Shown one piece after another: positions 1 to 8,768 of a stretch of 64,000 bases of DNA. The translations under genes were made by a program, and so were the position numbers. The stretch is from Bacteroidales bacterium UBA1745 (GTDB taxonomy: Bacteria; Bacteroidota; Bacteroidia; Bacteroidales; UBA932). Position 1 is the stretch's first letter, and the number at the start of each line of letters is the position of its first letter. Where the stretch lies: positions 11,546 through 75,545 of the forward strand of contig DCHT01000036.1 in the NCBI GenBank assembly GCA_002314885.1, read 5' to 3'. A model generated the notes under the pieces. That model worked only from the letters and a program-made list of their open reading frames with translations, was not told the origin of the DNA and made no database searches.

Positions 1-800
1 TCTCCCAGAAGGCTATACTCTTCTTTTACAAGCCGTTGCAGAACTGGCTCATACGCCGCGCCGACCTGATTCTGGGCACGACACCGGTATATATAGCCGA
101 GTCTCCGCACCTCGCCTGGGCCCGTCGCCACGGCAAGCGTATGGACTATCTGCCTATAGGTGTGAAGCCCCTCCGCAACGTCGAGAATGAGCCCGATTTC
201 AGATATTCCGAAAATGACAGCACCCTTGCCGAGCAGGTGGCTGCCATCAAGGCGCAATACGGCAATCGCAGGATAATCTACTCCCTCGGCCGCCTCATCC
301 CATACAAGGGCTACGACTACCTCGTGGAGGCCGCTCGGCTGCTGCCGGATGACTGCGTCGTCCTCATCGGCGGCGCCGGTCCGCTCAGGCAGCATCTGCT
401 GGAGAAGATCGACAGTCTCGGCCTGAGCAAGAAAGTCCATCTGCTGGGCCGCATCGACGGCTGCAAGTTCGACGCCTACTACAATGCCAGCGCGATGTTC
501 TGCCTCAGTTCCATCTGGAAGACCGAGGCCTTCGCGATCGTGCAGATCGAGGCTATGTCCCTGGGCAAGCCTATCGTCGCAACGAAGATTCCCGAGTCCG
601 GCGTAAGCTGGGTCAACGCCCACGGTATTTCCGGCCTCAACGCCGAGCCGGAGGATGCAAAATCCCTCGCCGAGGCCATTATGGCCGTGCTGAACGACTA
701 CGATCGCTACAGCCAGGGCGCCGCTGCCCGATTCGCGGAAATGTTCGAGGAGAGCAAGATGATCGACGGCTGCCTGGCCTATTACAAGAGTCTCATCTGA
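1..800 (+). CDS. Glycosyltransferase family 4 (GT4), 5' end outside window
   Basis: The reading frame is already open at base 3, so the gene begins upstream of the window; the visible part is about 265 residues. It is the C-terminal Rossmann half of a GT-B glycosyltransferase. Seen directly are the nucleotide-sugar-binding stretch GRLIPYKGYDYLVEAA and the GT4 E-x7-E signature in TEAFAIVQIEAMSLGKP. GT4 enzymes are cytoplasmic or membrane-associated retaining transferases that extend lipid-linked glycans. The TGA stop overlaps the ATG of the next glycosyltransferase by one base, so the two are probably translationally coupled. Donor and acceptor sugars cannot be read from the sequence. Confidence 0.9.
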   Translation, partial: SQKAILFFYKPLQNWLIRRADLILGTTPVYIAESPHLAWARRHGKRMDYLPIGVKPLRNVENEPDFRYSENDSTLAEQVAAIKAQYGNRRIIYSLGRLIPYKGYDYLVEAARLLPDDCVVLIGGAGPLRQHLLEKIDSLGLSKKVHLLGRIDGCKFDAYYNASAMFCLSSIWKTEAFAIVQIEAMSLGKPIVATKIPESGVSWVNAHGISGLNAEPEDAKSLAEAIMAVLNDYDRYSQGAAARFAEMFEESKMIDGCLAYYKSLI

Positions 801-1789
801 TGGCCGGCCGACCGTTCATATCGATCGTAATTCCCGTCTATAAAGTCGAGGATTATCTGCGTGAATGCGTGGATTCCGTCCTCGTCCAAAGCTTCAGTGA
901 CTACGAAGTCATCCTGGTCGACGACGGCTCGCCCGACGCCTGCGGCCAGATATGCGACGAATATGCAGGACGCGACCCGAGGGTCAAGGTGATTCACCAG
1001 TCCAACCAAGGCATCAGCATCACCCGCAACGCCGGCATCAGGGCCGCGGTGGGCGAATATCTCTACTTCCTGGACAGCGACGACACGATTGAGCCCGACT
1101 GCCTCGAAAGCCTGGCTGCAGCGGCCACCGAGGGCCATTACGACATCGTCGAAGGCGGGTATCGCACCAGCGACGGCTCGGAGATCACGGTGCCACAGCA
1201 GCTCCCTACCGGCCCCGTCGAGAGCGGGAAGATTCTAGAGTTCTACTGCCGGAGAAAGTGGACCGTTCTTGCGTGGAACAAGCTCATCCGCAGAGAATTG
1301 GTGTTGGAGAAGGAGCTGTTCTTCATCCCCGGCATCATCTACGAAGACTGCGCCTGGACCTTCGCACTCGCCCACCAGGCCAAGTCCCTCTACGTGCTCA
1401 ACCGCCCGACCTACATCTACCGCATCCGCCCCGGTTCCATAATGACCTCCACCAATGCCACCAAGTCCGTTCGTGGCAACATCGTCCTGCTCGACGAGTA
1501 CGTGAAATATGCCTCCAAGGCTCGCCAGGACGTGAATCGCTACTCCCTGCGCCTGATTTTCAAACAACGCAAGATTGTCGAACGAGCAATTCTTGCGCTT
1601 TATGACCAAGGGTGCCCCGAGGCGTTCGAGCTGTTCGAGGCCTACCACTGCACCACCCGTCCTCCGGTTTTTAGGGCCGCCTTTTCGCTGGCCATTGACC
1701 CCCAAGAGGCGCTGCTGGAGCTGCACATGTTCCTGCCGGCGAAGCACGCGTGGTTCTGGGTGAGGGTGCTGAGGAGGAGATATAGATAG
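800..1789 (+). CDS. Glycosyltransferase family 2 (GT2)
   Basis: This 329-residue GT-A transferase starts with the typical SIVIPVYKVEDYL strand-loop, then VDDGSPD (Asp41/42) for nucleotide binding. The metal-binding DSDD lies at about residues 92-95 and an ED acidic pair (YEDCAW) at about 180. There is no membrane segment, so it should act on the cytoplasmic face on a lipid-linked intermediate of the surface polysaccharide. It overlaps the upstream GT4 by one base. Codon and base composition match the GC-rich flanks and not the AT-rich cassette that begins 175 bases downstream. Its sugar specificity is unknown. Confidence 0.92.
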   Translation: MAGRPFISIVIPVYKVEDYLRECVDSVLVQSFSDYEVILVDDGSPDACGQICDEYAGRDPRVKVIHQSNQGISITRNAGIRAAVGEYLYFLDSDDTIEPDCLESLAAAATEGHYDIVEGGYRTSDGSEITVPQQLPTGPVESGKILEFYCRRKWTVLAWNKLIRRELVLEKELFFIPGIIYEDCAWTFALAHQAKSLYVLNRPTYIYRIRPGSIMTSTNATKSVRGNIVLLDEYVKYASKARQDVNRYSLRLIFKQRKIVERAILALYDQGCPEAFELFEAYHCTTRPPVFRAAFSLAIDPQEALLELHMFLPAKHAWFWVRVLRRRYR

Positions 1790-1795
1790 GGCTGT

Positions 1796-1827
1796 TTCGT
1801 ATTTCGTTGGCCCCCTTCGTATTTCGT
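1796..1827. repeat. Two 12-bp direct repeats, 20 bp apart, upstream of the cassette promoter
   Basis: TTCGTATTTCGT occurs at 1796-1807 and again, identically, at 1816-1827. The 20-bp start-to-start spacing is close to two helical turns. The pair sits just upstream of a TAnnTTTG box at 1841. By inference it may be a tandem regulator-binding site controlling the flippase and the genes behind it. Confidence 0.5.
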
Positions 1828-1840
1828 AAGATAATTTCAT

Positions 1841-1848
1841 TATCTTTG
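1841..1848 (+). promoter_or_regulatory. Bacteroidota -7 box (TATCTTTG) of the polysaccharide cassette
   Basis: TATCTTTG matches the Bacteroidota sigma consensus TAnnTTTG. No good TTG element lies about 18-20 bases upstream; the direct repeats at 1796-1827 occupy that area instead. Transcription would start near 1852, giving a leader of about 110 bases before the flippase ATG at 1965. The leader contains a weak 6-bp inverted repeat (TCAAAG/CTTTGA) but no clear terminator. The rest of 1790-1964 shows no gene. Confidence 0.6.
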
Positions 1849-1964
1849 CTTCCGTATCAAAGCCAATAAAGACTTTGACTTTAAAAATTAGTTCCGCCAA
1901 TTGCGTAATGGACGGTACTGGGGCGCGTGTGCTCCAGGGCTGTGCAAGGGCGAAGCTGTAGAGC

Positions 1965-3497
1965 ATGTCCAATTCCTCAGAAAACACTAAACGCATCGCA
2001 AAGAACACCCTGATGTTATATGTCAGGATGCTCTTTAGTATGGTCGTATCGCTTTATACTTCTAGAGTGATCCTTAACATGCTTGGAGTCGATGATTATG
2101 GTATCCAGAATGTTGTAGGTGGATTTGTTTCAATGTTCGCATTGATATCGACTGCACTATCTTCTTCAACGGGACGGTTCTTGACTTTTGAACTAGGTAA
2201 AGAAGATGGGAATCCAAAGAGAATCTTCTCTTCGGCTATCCTTATTCACCTTCTTCTCGCCTTGATTGTATTACTAGCCTTCGAGACATTCGGACTGTGG
2301 TTCTTAAATTCAAAAATGGTTATCCCTGTGAACCGAATGTTCGCAGCAAATGTGGTATACCAAACGTCAATATTCTCTTTTTTGGTTTCCCTTTCAATGG
2401 TGCCATATAATTCAGCGGTCATTGCACATGAAAGGCTGGATGTTTTTGCCGTAGTTGGCATCGGCGAAGTAATCGCAAAGCTTATAATTGTATTATTTGT
2501 CGCATACTCATCTTTCATCTCAGATAAACTCGTAGTTTTCTCTATTCTCCATTTATCAATAACGGTTTGTTCGCAATTGTTCTATTTCTTGTTTACAAGA
2601 TCTAAATTCAGCGAATGTAAAACAACACCGCGTTATTCAAGAGAGACATTTGCTGAGATGTTCTCTTTTGCCGGATGGAACTTCATAGGCTGCGCTGCAG
2701 GAATACTGAAAGGGCAAGGAGTTAACATGCTTCTGAACCTTTTCTTTGGAACCGTAGTGAATGCGGCTTATGGTATTGCTACCACAGTGAATAATACTGT
2801 AGTTGGTTTTGCGAGCAATTTCATGACTGCCCTGAACCCTCAGATTACAAAGTCATATGCCGCGAACGAAAAGGGGTATATGTTCTCATTGATGAATCGT
2901 GGGTCTCGCTTCTCGTTCTATCTTATTCTATTCTTTGCTATCCCATTGTTAATGGAAACGGAGTTTATACTATCAGTGTGGCTTGGTGAATATCCAAAGT
3001 TCTCCGTAATCTTCGTGAGACTCTTCTTGATGGTGTCTTTAGTTGATATCATCTCCAATACGCTCATTACCGCTCAGAATGCAACTGGGAAAATCAGAAA
3101 TTATCAGATAGCCGTCGGTGGTTTGCTTATGATGAATTTCCCTATATCGTATTTGTTCTTGAAACTTGGTTACCCTCCATATATAGTCTTCATTATTGCA
3201 ATTGCAGTGGGAATCTGTTGCCTCATCTTGAGACTTCTTTTTCTAAGAAAGATGATAGGCCTTTCCCTTACTTCTTTTATGAAGGACGTGTTGGTGAATA
3301 TCACGCTGGTCACAATATGCTCATCTGTTGTTCCGCTGATTCTCCGTTTGACAATGCCTTATGGATGGTTAAGGTTCATGACTATTCTTTTGTCAAGCCT
3401 TCTGATAACCTCCTTGTCGATTCTGTTTCTTGGCTGTAAGAAGGGTGAAAGGAGTTTTATTGTCAACGGGATCAAGGCTAAGCTACATCTTACGTAA
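1965..3497 (+). CDS. Polysaccharide flippase (Wzx-like, MATE/MVF fold)
   Basis: A 510-residue polytopic membrane protein with about 12-14 hydrophobic segments. The N-terminus (RIAKNTLMLYVRMLFSMVVSLYTSRVIL) and the following NMLGVDDYGIQNVV are typical of Wzx-type flippases, which move undecaprenyl-linked repeat units across the inner membrane. It is the first gene of the AT-rich part of the locus, and CATG motifs reappear from here on. Its stop codon overlaps the next start by one base. A flippase plus a Wzy-type polymerase (10,620) and Wza/Wzc proteins indicate Wzx/Wzy-dependent assembly. Confidence 0.9.
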   Translation: MSNSSENTKRIAKNTLMLYVRMLFSMVVSLYTSRVILNMLGVDDYGIQNVVGGFVSMFALISTALSSSTGRFLTFELGKEDGNPKRIFSSAILIHLLLALIVLLAFETFGLWFLNSKMVIPVNRMFAANVVYQTSIFSFLVSLSMVPYNSAVIAHERLDVFAVVGIGEVIAKLIIVLFVAYSSFISDKLVVFSILHLSITVCSQLFYFLFTRSKFSECKTTPRYSRETFAEMFSFAGWNFIGCAAGILKGQGVNMLLNLFFGTVVNAAYGIATTVNNTVVGFASNFMTALNPQITKSYAANEKGYMFSLMNRGSRFSFYLILFFAIPLLMETEFILSVWLGEYPKFSVIFVRLFLMVSLVDIISNTLITAQNATGKIRNYQIAVGGLLMMNFPISYLFLKLGYPPYIVFIIAIAVGICCLILRLLFLRKMIGLSLTSFMKDVLVNITLVTICSSVVPLILRLTMPYGWLRFMTILLSSLLITSLSILFLGCKKGERSFIVNGIKAKLHLT

Positions 3498-4612
3498 TGG
3501 TTACTAGTTTGGATAAGAAGAATTGTTGTAGTTGCGGCGCCTGCTCCCAAGCTTGTCCGAAAAACTGCATTTCAATGATTCCAGATAAGTTGACCGGTTT
3601 CAGATACCCAAAGGTTAATACGAATATCTGTATAGAATGCGGTATTTGTGATTCCGTATGTCCAATGCCCGTCCATAGAGAGCCAAGAGACCCGAAGCTT
3701 GTGTATGCATATCAAAATCCAAATAAAGAGGTGTTGATGAACAGCTCTTCTGGAGGTTTCTTTACTACCATTGCATCCTCTGTTATTGAACAAGGAGGGG
3801 TGGTCTTTGGTGCTCGATTCAATGATTGCTGGCAGGTTGAGGTTGACTACACTGATACAGCTGAAGGTTTATCAGCCTTCAGAGGATCTAAGTATGTCCA
3901 AGCTGATACTGGCTCGTCTTTTAAAGATGCTCAGCGTTTTCTCAAAGAAGGGCGCAAAGTTTTGTATTCAGGCACTCCTTGTCAGATTGCTGGCCTCAAG
4001 CAGTACTTGAAGAAGGACTATGACAATCTAATTCTTGTAGATCTGATTTGCCATGGTGTTCCGAGCCCAAAAGTTTGGGACAAATATGTTAGAACTAAAG
4101 TCAAAGGAAAAACAGGTTCCACTATCAATTTTAGGGATAAATCTACTGGATGGGAATCGTATTCAATAAGGATCGCTGAATATGCAGCTAAGTATTATGA
4201 CGACCCATATATGAAACTATTTCTTTCGGATGTGATCCTGGCAGATAGCTGTTATTCCTGTCCATTCAGATCCGGAAGGTCCGGGAGCGATTATACTATA
4301 GGGGATTTGTGGGGTGCTAGCGATTGGGTATTCAAGAATACAAGAGAATATGGTATTGGGGCTGTTTTAGTATATAATGAAAGGCTCAAATTGGAGCCAG
4401 ATTGGCATAAAGAGATCAATAAAATCTCGTATAACGAAGTGATTTCAAGCAATCCATCCTTGATTGTCTCTTCGAAAAAGAACTGTTTTGCAAGAAACAT
4501 GAGTGTGATGCTATCCACTAGAATCGGAGTATCATGCGCGGCTTACGCTCTCAGGTGTCTTCGTTTTGCGAGAAGGCGTATTAAAAAATTTGTTTACTGG
4601 CGATCTAGATGA
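3497..4612 (+). CDS. Ferredoxin-type protein, coenzyme F420 hydrogenase/dehydrogenase beta-subunit family
   Basis: This 371-residue protein has two 4Fe-4S cysteine clusters near the N-terminus (CCSCGACSQACP at about residues 9-20 and CIECGICDSVCP at about 48-59). The FrhB N- and C-terminal domains follow, with NSSSGGFFTTIA and ALVYNERLK-type motifs. Members of this family occur repeatedly next to polysaccharide pyruvyl transferases in capsule and O-antigen loci, as here (4-base overlap with 4,609). It is probably a flavin/Fe-S redox enzyme acting on a sugar or polymer precursor, but the reaction is not established. A true F420 role is unlikely. Confidence 0.85.
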   Translation: MVTSLDKKNCCSCGACSQACPKNCISMIPDKLTGFRYPKVNTNICIECGICDSVCPMPVHREPRDPKLVYAYQNPNKEVLMNSSSGGFFTTIASSVIEQGGVVFGARFNDCWQVEVDYTDTAEGLSAFRGSKYVQADTGSSFKDAQRFLKEGRKVLYSGTPCQIAGLKQYLKKDYDNLILVDLICHGVPSPKVWDKYVRTKVKGKTGSTINFRDKSTGWESYSIRIAEYAAKYYDDPYMKLFLSDVILADSCYSCPFRSGRSGSDYTIGDLWGASDWVFKNTREYGIGAVLVYNERLKLEPDWHKEINKISYNEVISSNPSLIVSSKKNCFARNMSVMLSTRIGVSCAAYALRCLRFARRRIKKFVYWRSR

Positions 4613-5697
4613 GAATTGCAATACTAACACTTCCGCCACATCTAAATTATGGGGGAATTCTTCAGGCATATGCCCTACAAATAATACTTGAAAGACAAGG
4701 GCATATTGTCAACATAGTTGTACCCAAACCCAAACCTCTACATAACGGCCTTTTAATGCCATTGGTTTATATTAAACGGGCAATAATGAAATTTGTTTTC
4801 CATGCGAATATCCCTATCTGGTATTCTGTAAATGAATATGCAAGTCAACATACTAGGGCGTTCATAAATAAACATATGAATATAGAATATGTGGAGAATT
4901 GGGATTCCATAAATGATACATATGATGCGGTAGTAGTTGGGAGTGATCAAATATGGCGCCCCAAATATGCTTGTTATTACTATCCGTTAAGTCACGTTTT
5001 TTTGGACTTTGTAACAAATAAAAGAATTAAGAAGATTGCGTATGCTGTCTCTTTCGGCACAGATACGTGGGAGTATTCTGAAGAAGAAACTAGCATGTGC
5101 AGAAAACTAGTGCAAAGCTTTAAAGCGGTTAGTGTTAGGGAGTCCTCCGGAAAAGTGTTATGTAAAGAAAAATTTGGAGTCGAGGCGAGTTTCGTTGTTG
5201 ATCCAACCTTGTTGCTGACGTCAGAAGATTATCTAAGTCTTGTACATTACCAACACACTGCATCCAACATTGTTACATATATTTTGGATAGAAATCCATC
5301 AGTTGATGTTTTGGTGAAAGCTCTATCATCCCAATTGAGTTTGCCCGTGTTAAGTATTAATTCCGAATACGAGAATGAAGATGCGATTCTTAGTAAACGT
5401 ATACAGGCCCCTGTTGAGAAATGGCTCGTATCAATAGCCGATGCCGAATATGTCATTACAGACAGTTTTCACGCCTGTGTTTTTTCAATCATTTTCAAGA
5501 AAAACTTTAGCGTTATTGTTAACGAAGCACGTGGAGCCTCAAGAATACACTCTTTGCTAGGTCTGTTTGGACTACAAGACAGAATTATAAGAGATGGCGT
5601 TTTCCCACTTCATCCCATAGATTATGATTCGGTGTATAGTTCACTTGATTTAATCGCTAAAGATTCAATGTCTTTTTTGCTTTCCTCTCTTTCATAA
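4609..5697 (+). CDS. Polysaccharide pyruvyl transferase family protein
   Basis: This 362-residue protein opens with RIAILTLPPHLNYGGILQAYALQ, the N-terminal signature of the polysaccharide pyruvyl transferase family (CsaB/WcaK-like, GT-B-related fold). VVVGSDQIWRP and the late VITDSFHACVFSIIF with its conserved His are also family hallmarks. Members transfer pyruvate from phosphoenolpyruvate to a sugar hydroxyl as a ketal, adding a negative charge. The 4-base overlap with the Fe-S protein suggests coupled function. It is one of the most AT-rich genes in the window, consistent with lateral origin. Confidence 0.88.
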   Translation: MRIAILTLPPHLNYGGILQAYALQIILERQGHIVNIVVPKPKPLHNGLLMPLVYIKRAIMKFVFHANIPIWYSVNEYASQHTRAFINKHMNIEYVENWDSINDTYDAVVVGSDQIWRPKYACYYYPLSHVFLDFVTNKRIKKIAYAVSFGTDTWEYSEEETSMCRKLVQSFKAVSVRESSGKVLCKEKFGVEASFVVDPTLLLTSEDYLSLVHYQHTASNIVTYILDRNPSVDVLVKALSSQLSLPVLSINSEYENEDAILSKRIQAPVEKWLVSIADAEYVITDSFHACVFSIIFKKNFSVIVNEARGASRIHSLLGLFGLQDRIIRDGVFPLHPIDYDSVYSSLDLIAKDSMSFLLSSLS

Positions 5698-5915
5698 TAA
5701 AGCATCGCAACCACATCATTCAACGCGTTTTATGGTTTCTATTATTTTCATTCAATAATTGCGTTCAGAAAATGACAAGTCACGCTCTACAAACTATTAT
5801 GAGGACTCCTTGTTAAACCCTGATTTCTTGATTCCGCCTATCGGTATCGAAACGGTTTATTGTAGGATTCATCTATGCCCTGAAATACGCCAGAGTTACC
5901 CTTAACATCGTAAAA
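5698..5915 (+). other. 218-bp intergenic stretch, possible gene remnant
   Basis: No complete gene, promoter box or strong hairpin was recognised here. Just upstream of the next GT2, and in its frame, a short open stretch reads like a protein C-terminus (FIVGFIYALKYARVTLNIVK) without a start codon. This could be the tail of a deleted gene, a plausible scar in a locus built by gene exchange, but the evidence is weak. Confidence 0.3.
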
Positions 5916-6902
5916 ATGAATATTTTAGTTTCAATCATAATACCGTCATATAATACAGAAACTACTATTCGGCGTTGCCTGGACAGTATCCTGTCACAAT
6001 CGTATCCAGTTTTTGAGGTTATCGTTGTTGATGATGGAAGCAATGACGGATCTGGACTCATTTGTGATCAGTATGCTATTCAAGATAGTAGAATTCATTG
6101 TATTCACACAGAAAACAAGGGAGTTGCAAGCGCAAGGAATACGGGACTTGCTGAGGCACACGGCGATTGTGTGTGTTTTGTGGATGGAGATGACTATGTT
6201 ATGCCAGATTATCTATGTAATATGTTGAAGATCGCAGAGCCGGAAGTCGATCTCGTTTTTTCATATTGCATAAATGTAAGAGATGGAGTTGCAGAAATCC
6301 CTTCCTGTCGAGCCATAAAACTTGTAGATGATCATTTGGGAGATTTATTTTCTTTCAACAAGAACATTACTATGACCAATCCTTGGTCAAAATTATTCCG
6401 TTTGAGGATTATCCGTGAGAATAACCTCATTTTCCCGGAGGGCGTACAGATTGGAGAGGACGCCGTTTTTTTGTTCAGATATCTTCAAAAATGCAAGTGT
6501 GTTGTTCTGACGGATGACCACGATTATGTTTATAACATCACATCGCAGGGAAGTTTGACAAAGGCCATTTATAATGTGGATACCGAAATAAGAATCCGTA
6601 ACTTGATTGTTGATTGCATCGAAAAGTATATTGACTCGATACACTGTAACGAGACAAGTCTAAATGAATTGGACCGTTTGAAAAGATCATATTTGGTGAG
6701 GATTCTTGACTCGCTGTACTTCTCTGAACATTATGACAGAACGGAGCGTTTGTCTCAAATAAGAGACCTACCATTTGATGAACTACGCAACTTCCCGATA
6801 AGAGGGTCCATTCGGGCAAAGCTACTGGCGATGCTATTAAGGTGTGGTTTTATTAGAACGTACGATTCCGTGCGCATAATAGCAAAAAAGCTTCTTAGAT
6901 AA
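5916..6902 (+). CDS. Glycosyltransferase family 2 (GT2)
   Basis: A 328-residue GT-A transferase with SIIIPSYNTE, VVDDGSNDG (Asp39/40), a VDGDD metal site at about residues 89-93 and the acidic EDA motif (QIGEDAVFLF). It is cytoplasmic and presumably adds one sugar of the repeat unit. It is followed after one base by the GINT1-N-like gene. Composition is AT-rich. Linkage and sugar are unknown. Confidence 0.9.
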   Translation: MNILVSIIIPSYNTETTIRRCLDSILSQSYPVFEVIVVDDGSNDGSGLICDQYAIQDSRIHCIHTENKGVASARNTGLAEAHGDCVCFVDGDDYVMPDYLCNMLKIAEPEVDLVFSYCINVRDGVAEIPSCRAIKLVDDHLGDLFSFNKNITMTNPWSKLFRLRIIRENNLIFPEGVQIGEDAVFLFRYLQKCKCVVLTDDHDYVYNITSQGSLTKAIYNVDTEIRIRNLIVDCIEKYIDSIHCNETSLNELDRLKRSYLVRILDSLYFSEHYDRTERLSQIRDLPFDELRNFPIRGSIRAKLLAMLLRCGFIRTYDSVRIIAKKLLR

Positions 6903-6903
6903 A

Positions 6904-7827
6904 ATGAAAATGATAATAGAGTTTCTTCGGAAACGGATCTATTGCAACTGTTGGAAAGTCGGCGTAATAGAGGCGAACGAGAAAACGATTCTTGAGTGCG
7001 AAAAGTTGCCCACTGTTCATTGGTTGAATTATAATAATACAACAGGTTGGATAGCGGACCCATTCATTTATGACGTTAATGAGAATACTATACTGTTACT
7101 TGTTGAGGAGTTTAAGTATAAAACAAGAAAAGGTCACATTTCGTTAGTAACGCTTGATAGGCACTCCTATAAAATTTTGAGGGTTGAGACTGTACTTGAA
7201 GAACATACCCACCTTTCTTTCCCGGCAGTCCTTCGGGATTCTGAAGGCACGTACATATATCCAGAAAACGGAGATAGAGGCGAATTGGTTTTATACAGAT
7301 TTGATCCGCTTAATCGGGTTTGCACTCCCGCCCGCGTTCTTTCCGAAGGGAAATATGCAGATTCCGTCATCACGGATCTTTTTGGTGGGAAACTAATGTT
7401 CTCGACTGTTTATCCCAACTATAACGGTAGCATTTTGACCATTGCTGAAGAGCGTGAAGGTATGTATACTCCGTGTAGTAATATACTTTTCACTTCCAAT
7501 ATTGCACGCAATGCAGGAGAATGGTTTAAGATTGGCAACAAGGTATTCAGGCCGGCCCAAGATTGTAGTAATTTGTATGGTGGCGCAGTCATTATCCAAG
7601 AAGTTACTGAAGAAGACGGCCACTTTATTTTCCACGAAAGGAAAAGAATTGAAAGTCCCTCAAAACGATATAACACAGGATGTCACACCTTCAATAGCCT
7701 GAATGGTATTTCCGTGATCGATGTACATGGCTATAGGTATCCGTTGCTACTAAAAATTGCAGAACAGGCGAGAAAGTTGTATTGGCTCTTAAAAGGAGCC
7801 CCAAATAGGTTTATTCCTTACAAATGA
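6904..7827 (+). CDS. Beta-propeller protein of the GINT1 N-terminal domain type
   Basis: A 307-residue protein with no signal peptide. The core GWIADPFIYDV...LLLVEEF...GHISLVTL, LSFPAVLRDSEGTYIYPE and ITDLFGGKLMFST are repeats like those of the N-terminal beta-propeller domain of glucosamine inositolphosphorylceramide transferase, found also as stand-alone proteins in bacterial polysaccharide loci. That fold resembles five-bladed glycosidase/transferase propellers. I infer a role in building or modifying the repeat unit; the reaction is unknown. Its stop overlaps the next GT8 start by four bases. Confidence 0.7.
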   Translation: MKMIIEFLRKRIYCNCWKVGVIEANEKTILECEKLPTVHWLNYNNTTGWIADPFIYDVNENTILLLVEEFKYKTRKGHISLVTLDRHSYKILRVETVLEEHTHLSFPAVLRDSEGTYIYPENGDRGELVLYRFDPLNRVCTPARVLSEGKYADSVITDLFGGKLMFSTVYPNYNGSILTIAEEREGMYTPCSNILFTSNIARNAGEWFKIGNKVFRPAQDCSNLYGGAVIIQEVTEEDGHFIFHERKRIESPSKRYNTGCHTFNSLNGISVIDVHGYRYPLLLKIAEQARKLYWLLKGAPNRFIPYK

Positions 7828-8768
7828 AAAATATACCGATTGTATTGACATTCGACAACAACATGTCACTTGCTGCGGGTGTCTGTATTTCATCAATTAT
7901 GATGTCAGGAAACAAAGATAATTTCCATGACTTTTTTGTTCTTCATTCTGGCCCAGAGCCTGAAATATGTGGATTGGAATCAATTCTTAAAGCATTCCCT
8001 AACATGAGGCTACAGTATCGATCCGTTGGCGATGTTTTCAAAGGGGCTTTTGAGATCCGTGGCATTACCTCTGCAGCATATTACCGTTTGTTAACGTCTG
8101 AGTTGGTTCCCGAGTATGACAAAGTAATCTATGCAGATGTGGATATGGTTATCCGGCTGGATATGGAACCCTTACTAGATCGGGAAATGGGCTCTAATTA
8201 TCTAGGAGCAGTATACGGACTAAGTATGAATTTGTCAGAGGAACGACAAAAATATGTAGAATCAATAGGGGCTACTCCTGGGAAGTATTTCTTGTCGGGG
8301 TTTTTACTTATGAATCTTAAGGCTATCCGAGAGAACAGACTTGTCCCTCGATTTATCGAGTTGTCAAAAGGCAAGTATAAATACCAGGATCAGGACATTA
8401 TGAATATCGTCTGCAAAGGTCACATAATGTCAATCCCTTACGTTTATTCAATGGTTGATTCCGCATTTGGTATTGTATCGCGTAATGAAACGGTGCTACT
8501 ATCATCTGAGTATATGCAAACCGAAGACAATCGTGACCCTCTTTTGTATAGCAATATTCACTTCAATGGAGCTAAACCATGGAAAACATGGTGCCCAAAC
8601 CTTGACCAATGGTGGGAATGTTATAGAAAATCTCCGATATATGATCCATCTTTCTATTTTAACTATTTCAACAGCAAGCTGACATACTTGGATCAACTCT
8701 CGCTATCGAAAAGAATCAAAATTCTTCTCCGCTATTTTATATATGGTAGGGTTAAATATAATAATTAA
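7824..8768 (+). CDS. Glycosyltransferase family 8 (GT8)
   Basis: A 314-residue GT-A transferase of the LgtC/glycogenin type. Evidence is the N-terminal PIVLTFDNNMSLAAGVCISSI, the metal-binding DVD at residues 105-107 in VIYADVDMVI, and the C-terminal NIHFNGAKPWK (HxGxxKPW-like), all characteristic of GT8. Members typically transfer galactose or glucose with retention. The stop overlaps the next start by one base. Several CATG motifs and low GC mark it as part of the imported segment. Confidence 0.9.
   Translation: MKNIPIVLTFDNNMSLAAGVCISSIMMSGNKDNFHDFFVLHSGPEPEICGLESILKAFPNMRLQYRSVGDVFKGAFEIRGITSAAYYRLLTSELVPEYDKVIYADVDMVIRLDMEPLLDREMGSNYLGAVYGLSMNLSEERQKYVESIGATPGKYFLSGFLLMNLKAIRENRLVPRFIELSKGKYKYQDQDIMNIVCKGHIMSIPYVYSMVDSAFGIVSRNETVLLSSEYMQTEDNRDPLLYSNIHFNGAKPWKTWCPNLDQWWECYRKSPIYDPSFYFNYFNSKLTYLDQLSLSKRIKILLRYFIYGRVKYNN

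Noticed and set aside
1790..1964. Attachment site or tRNA at the left edge of the AT-rich segment
   Set aside because: No tRNA-like cloverleaf, integrase gene or matching repeat at the right edge was found.
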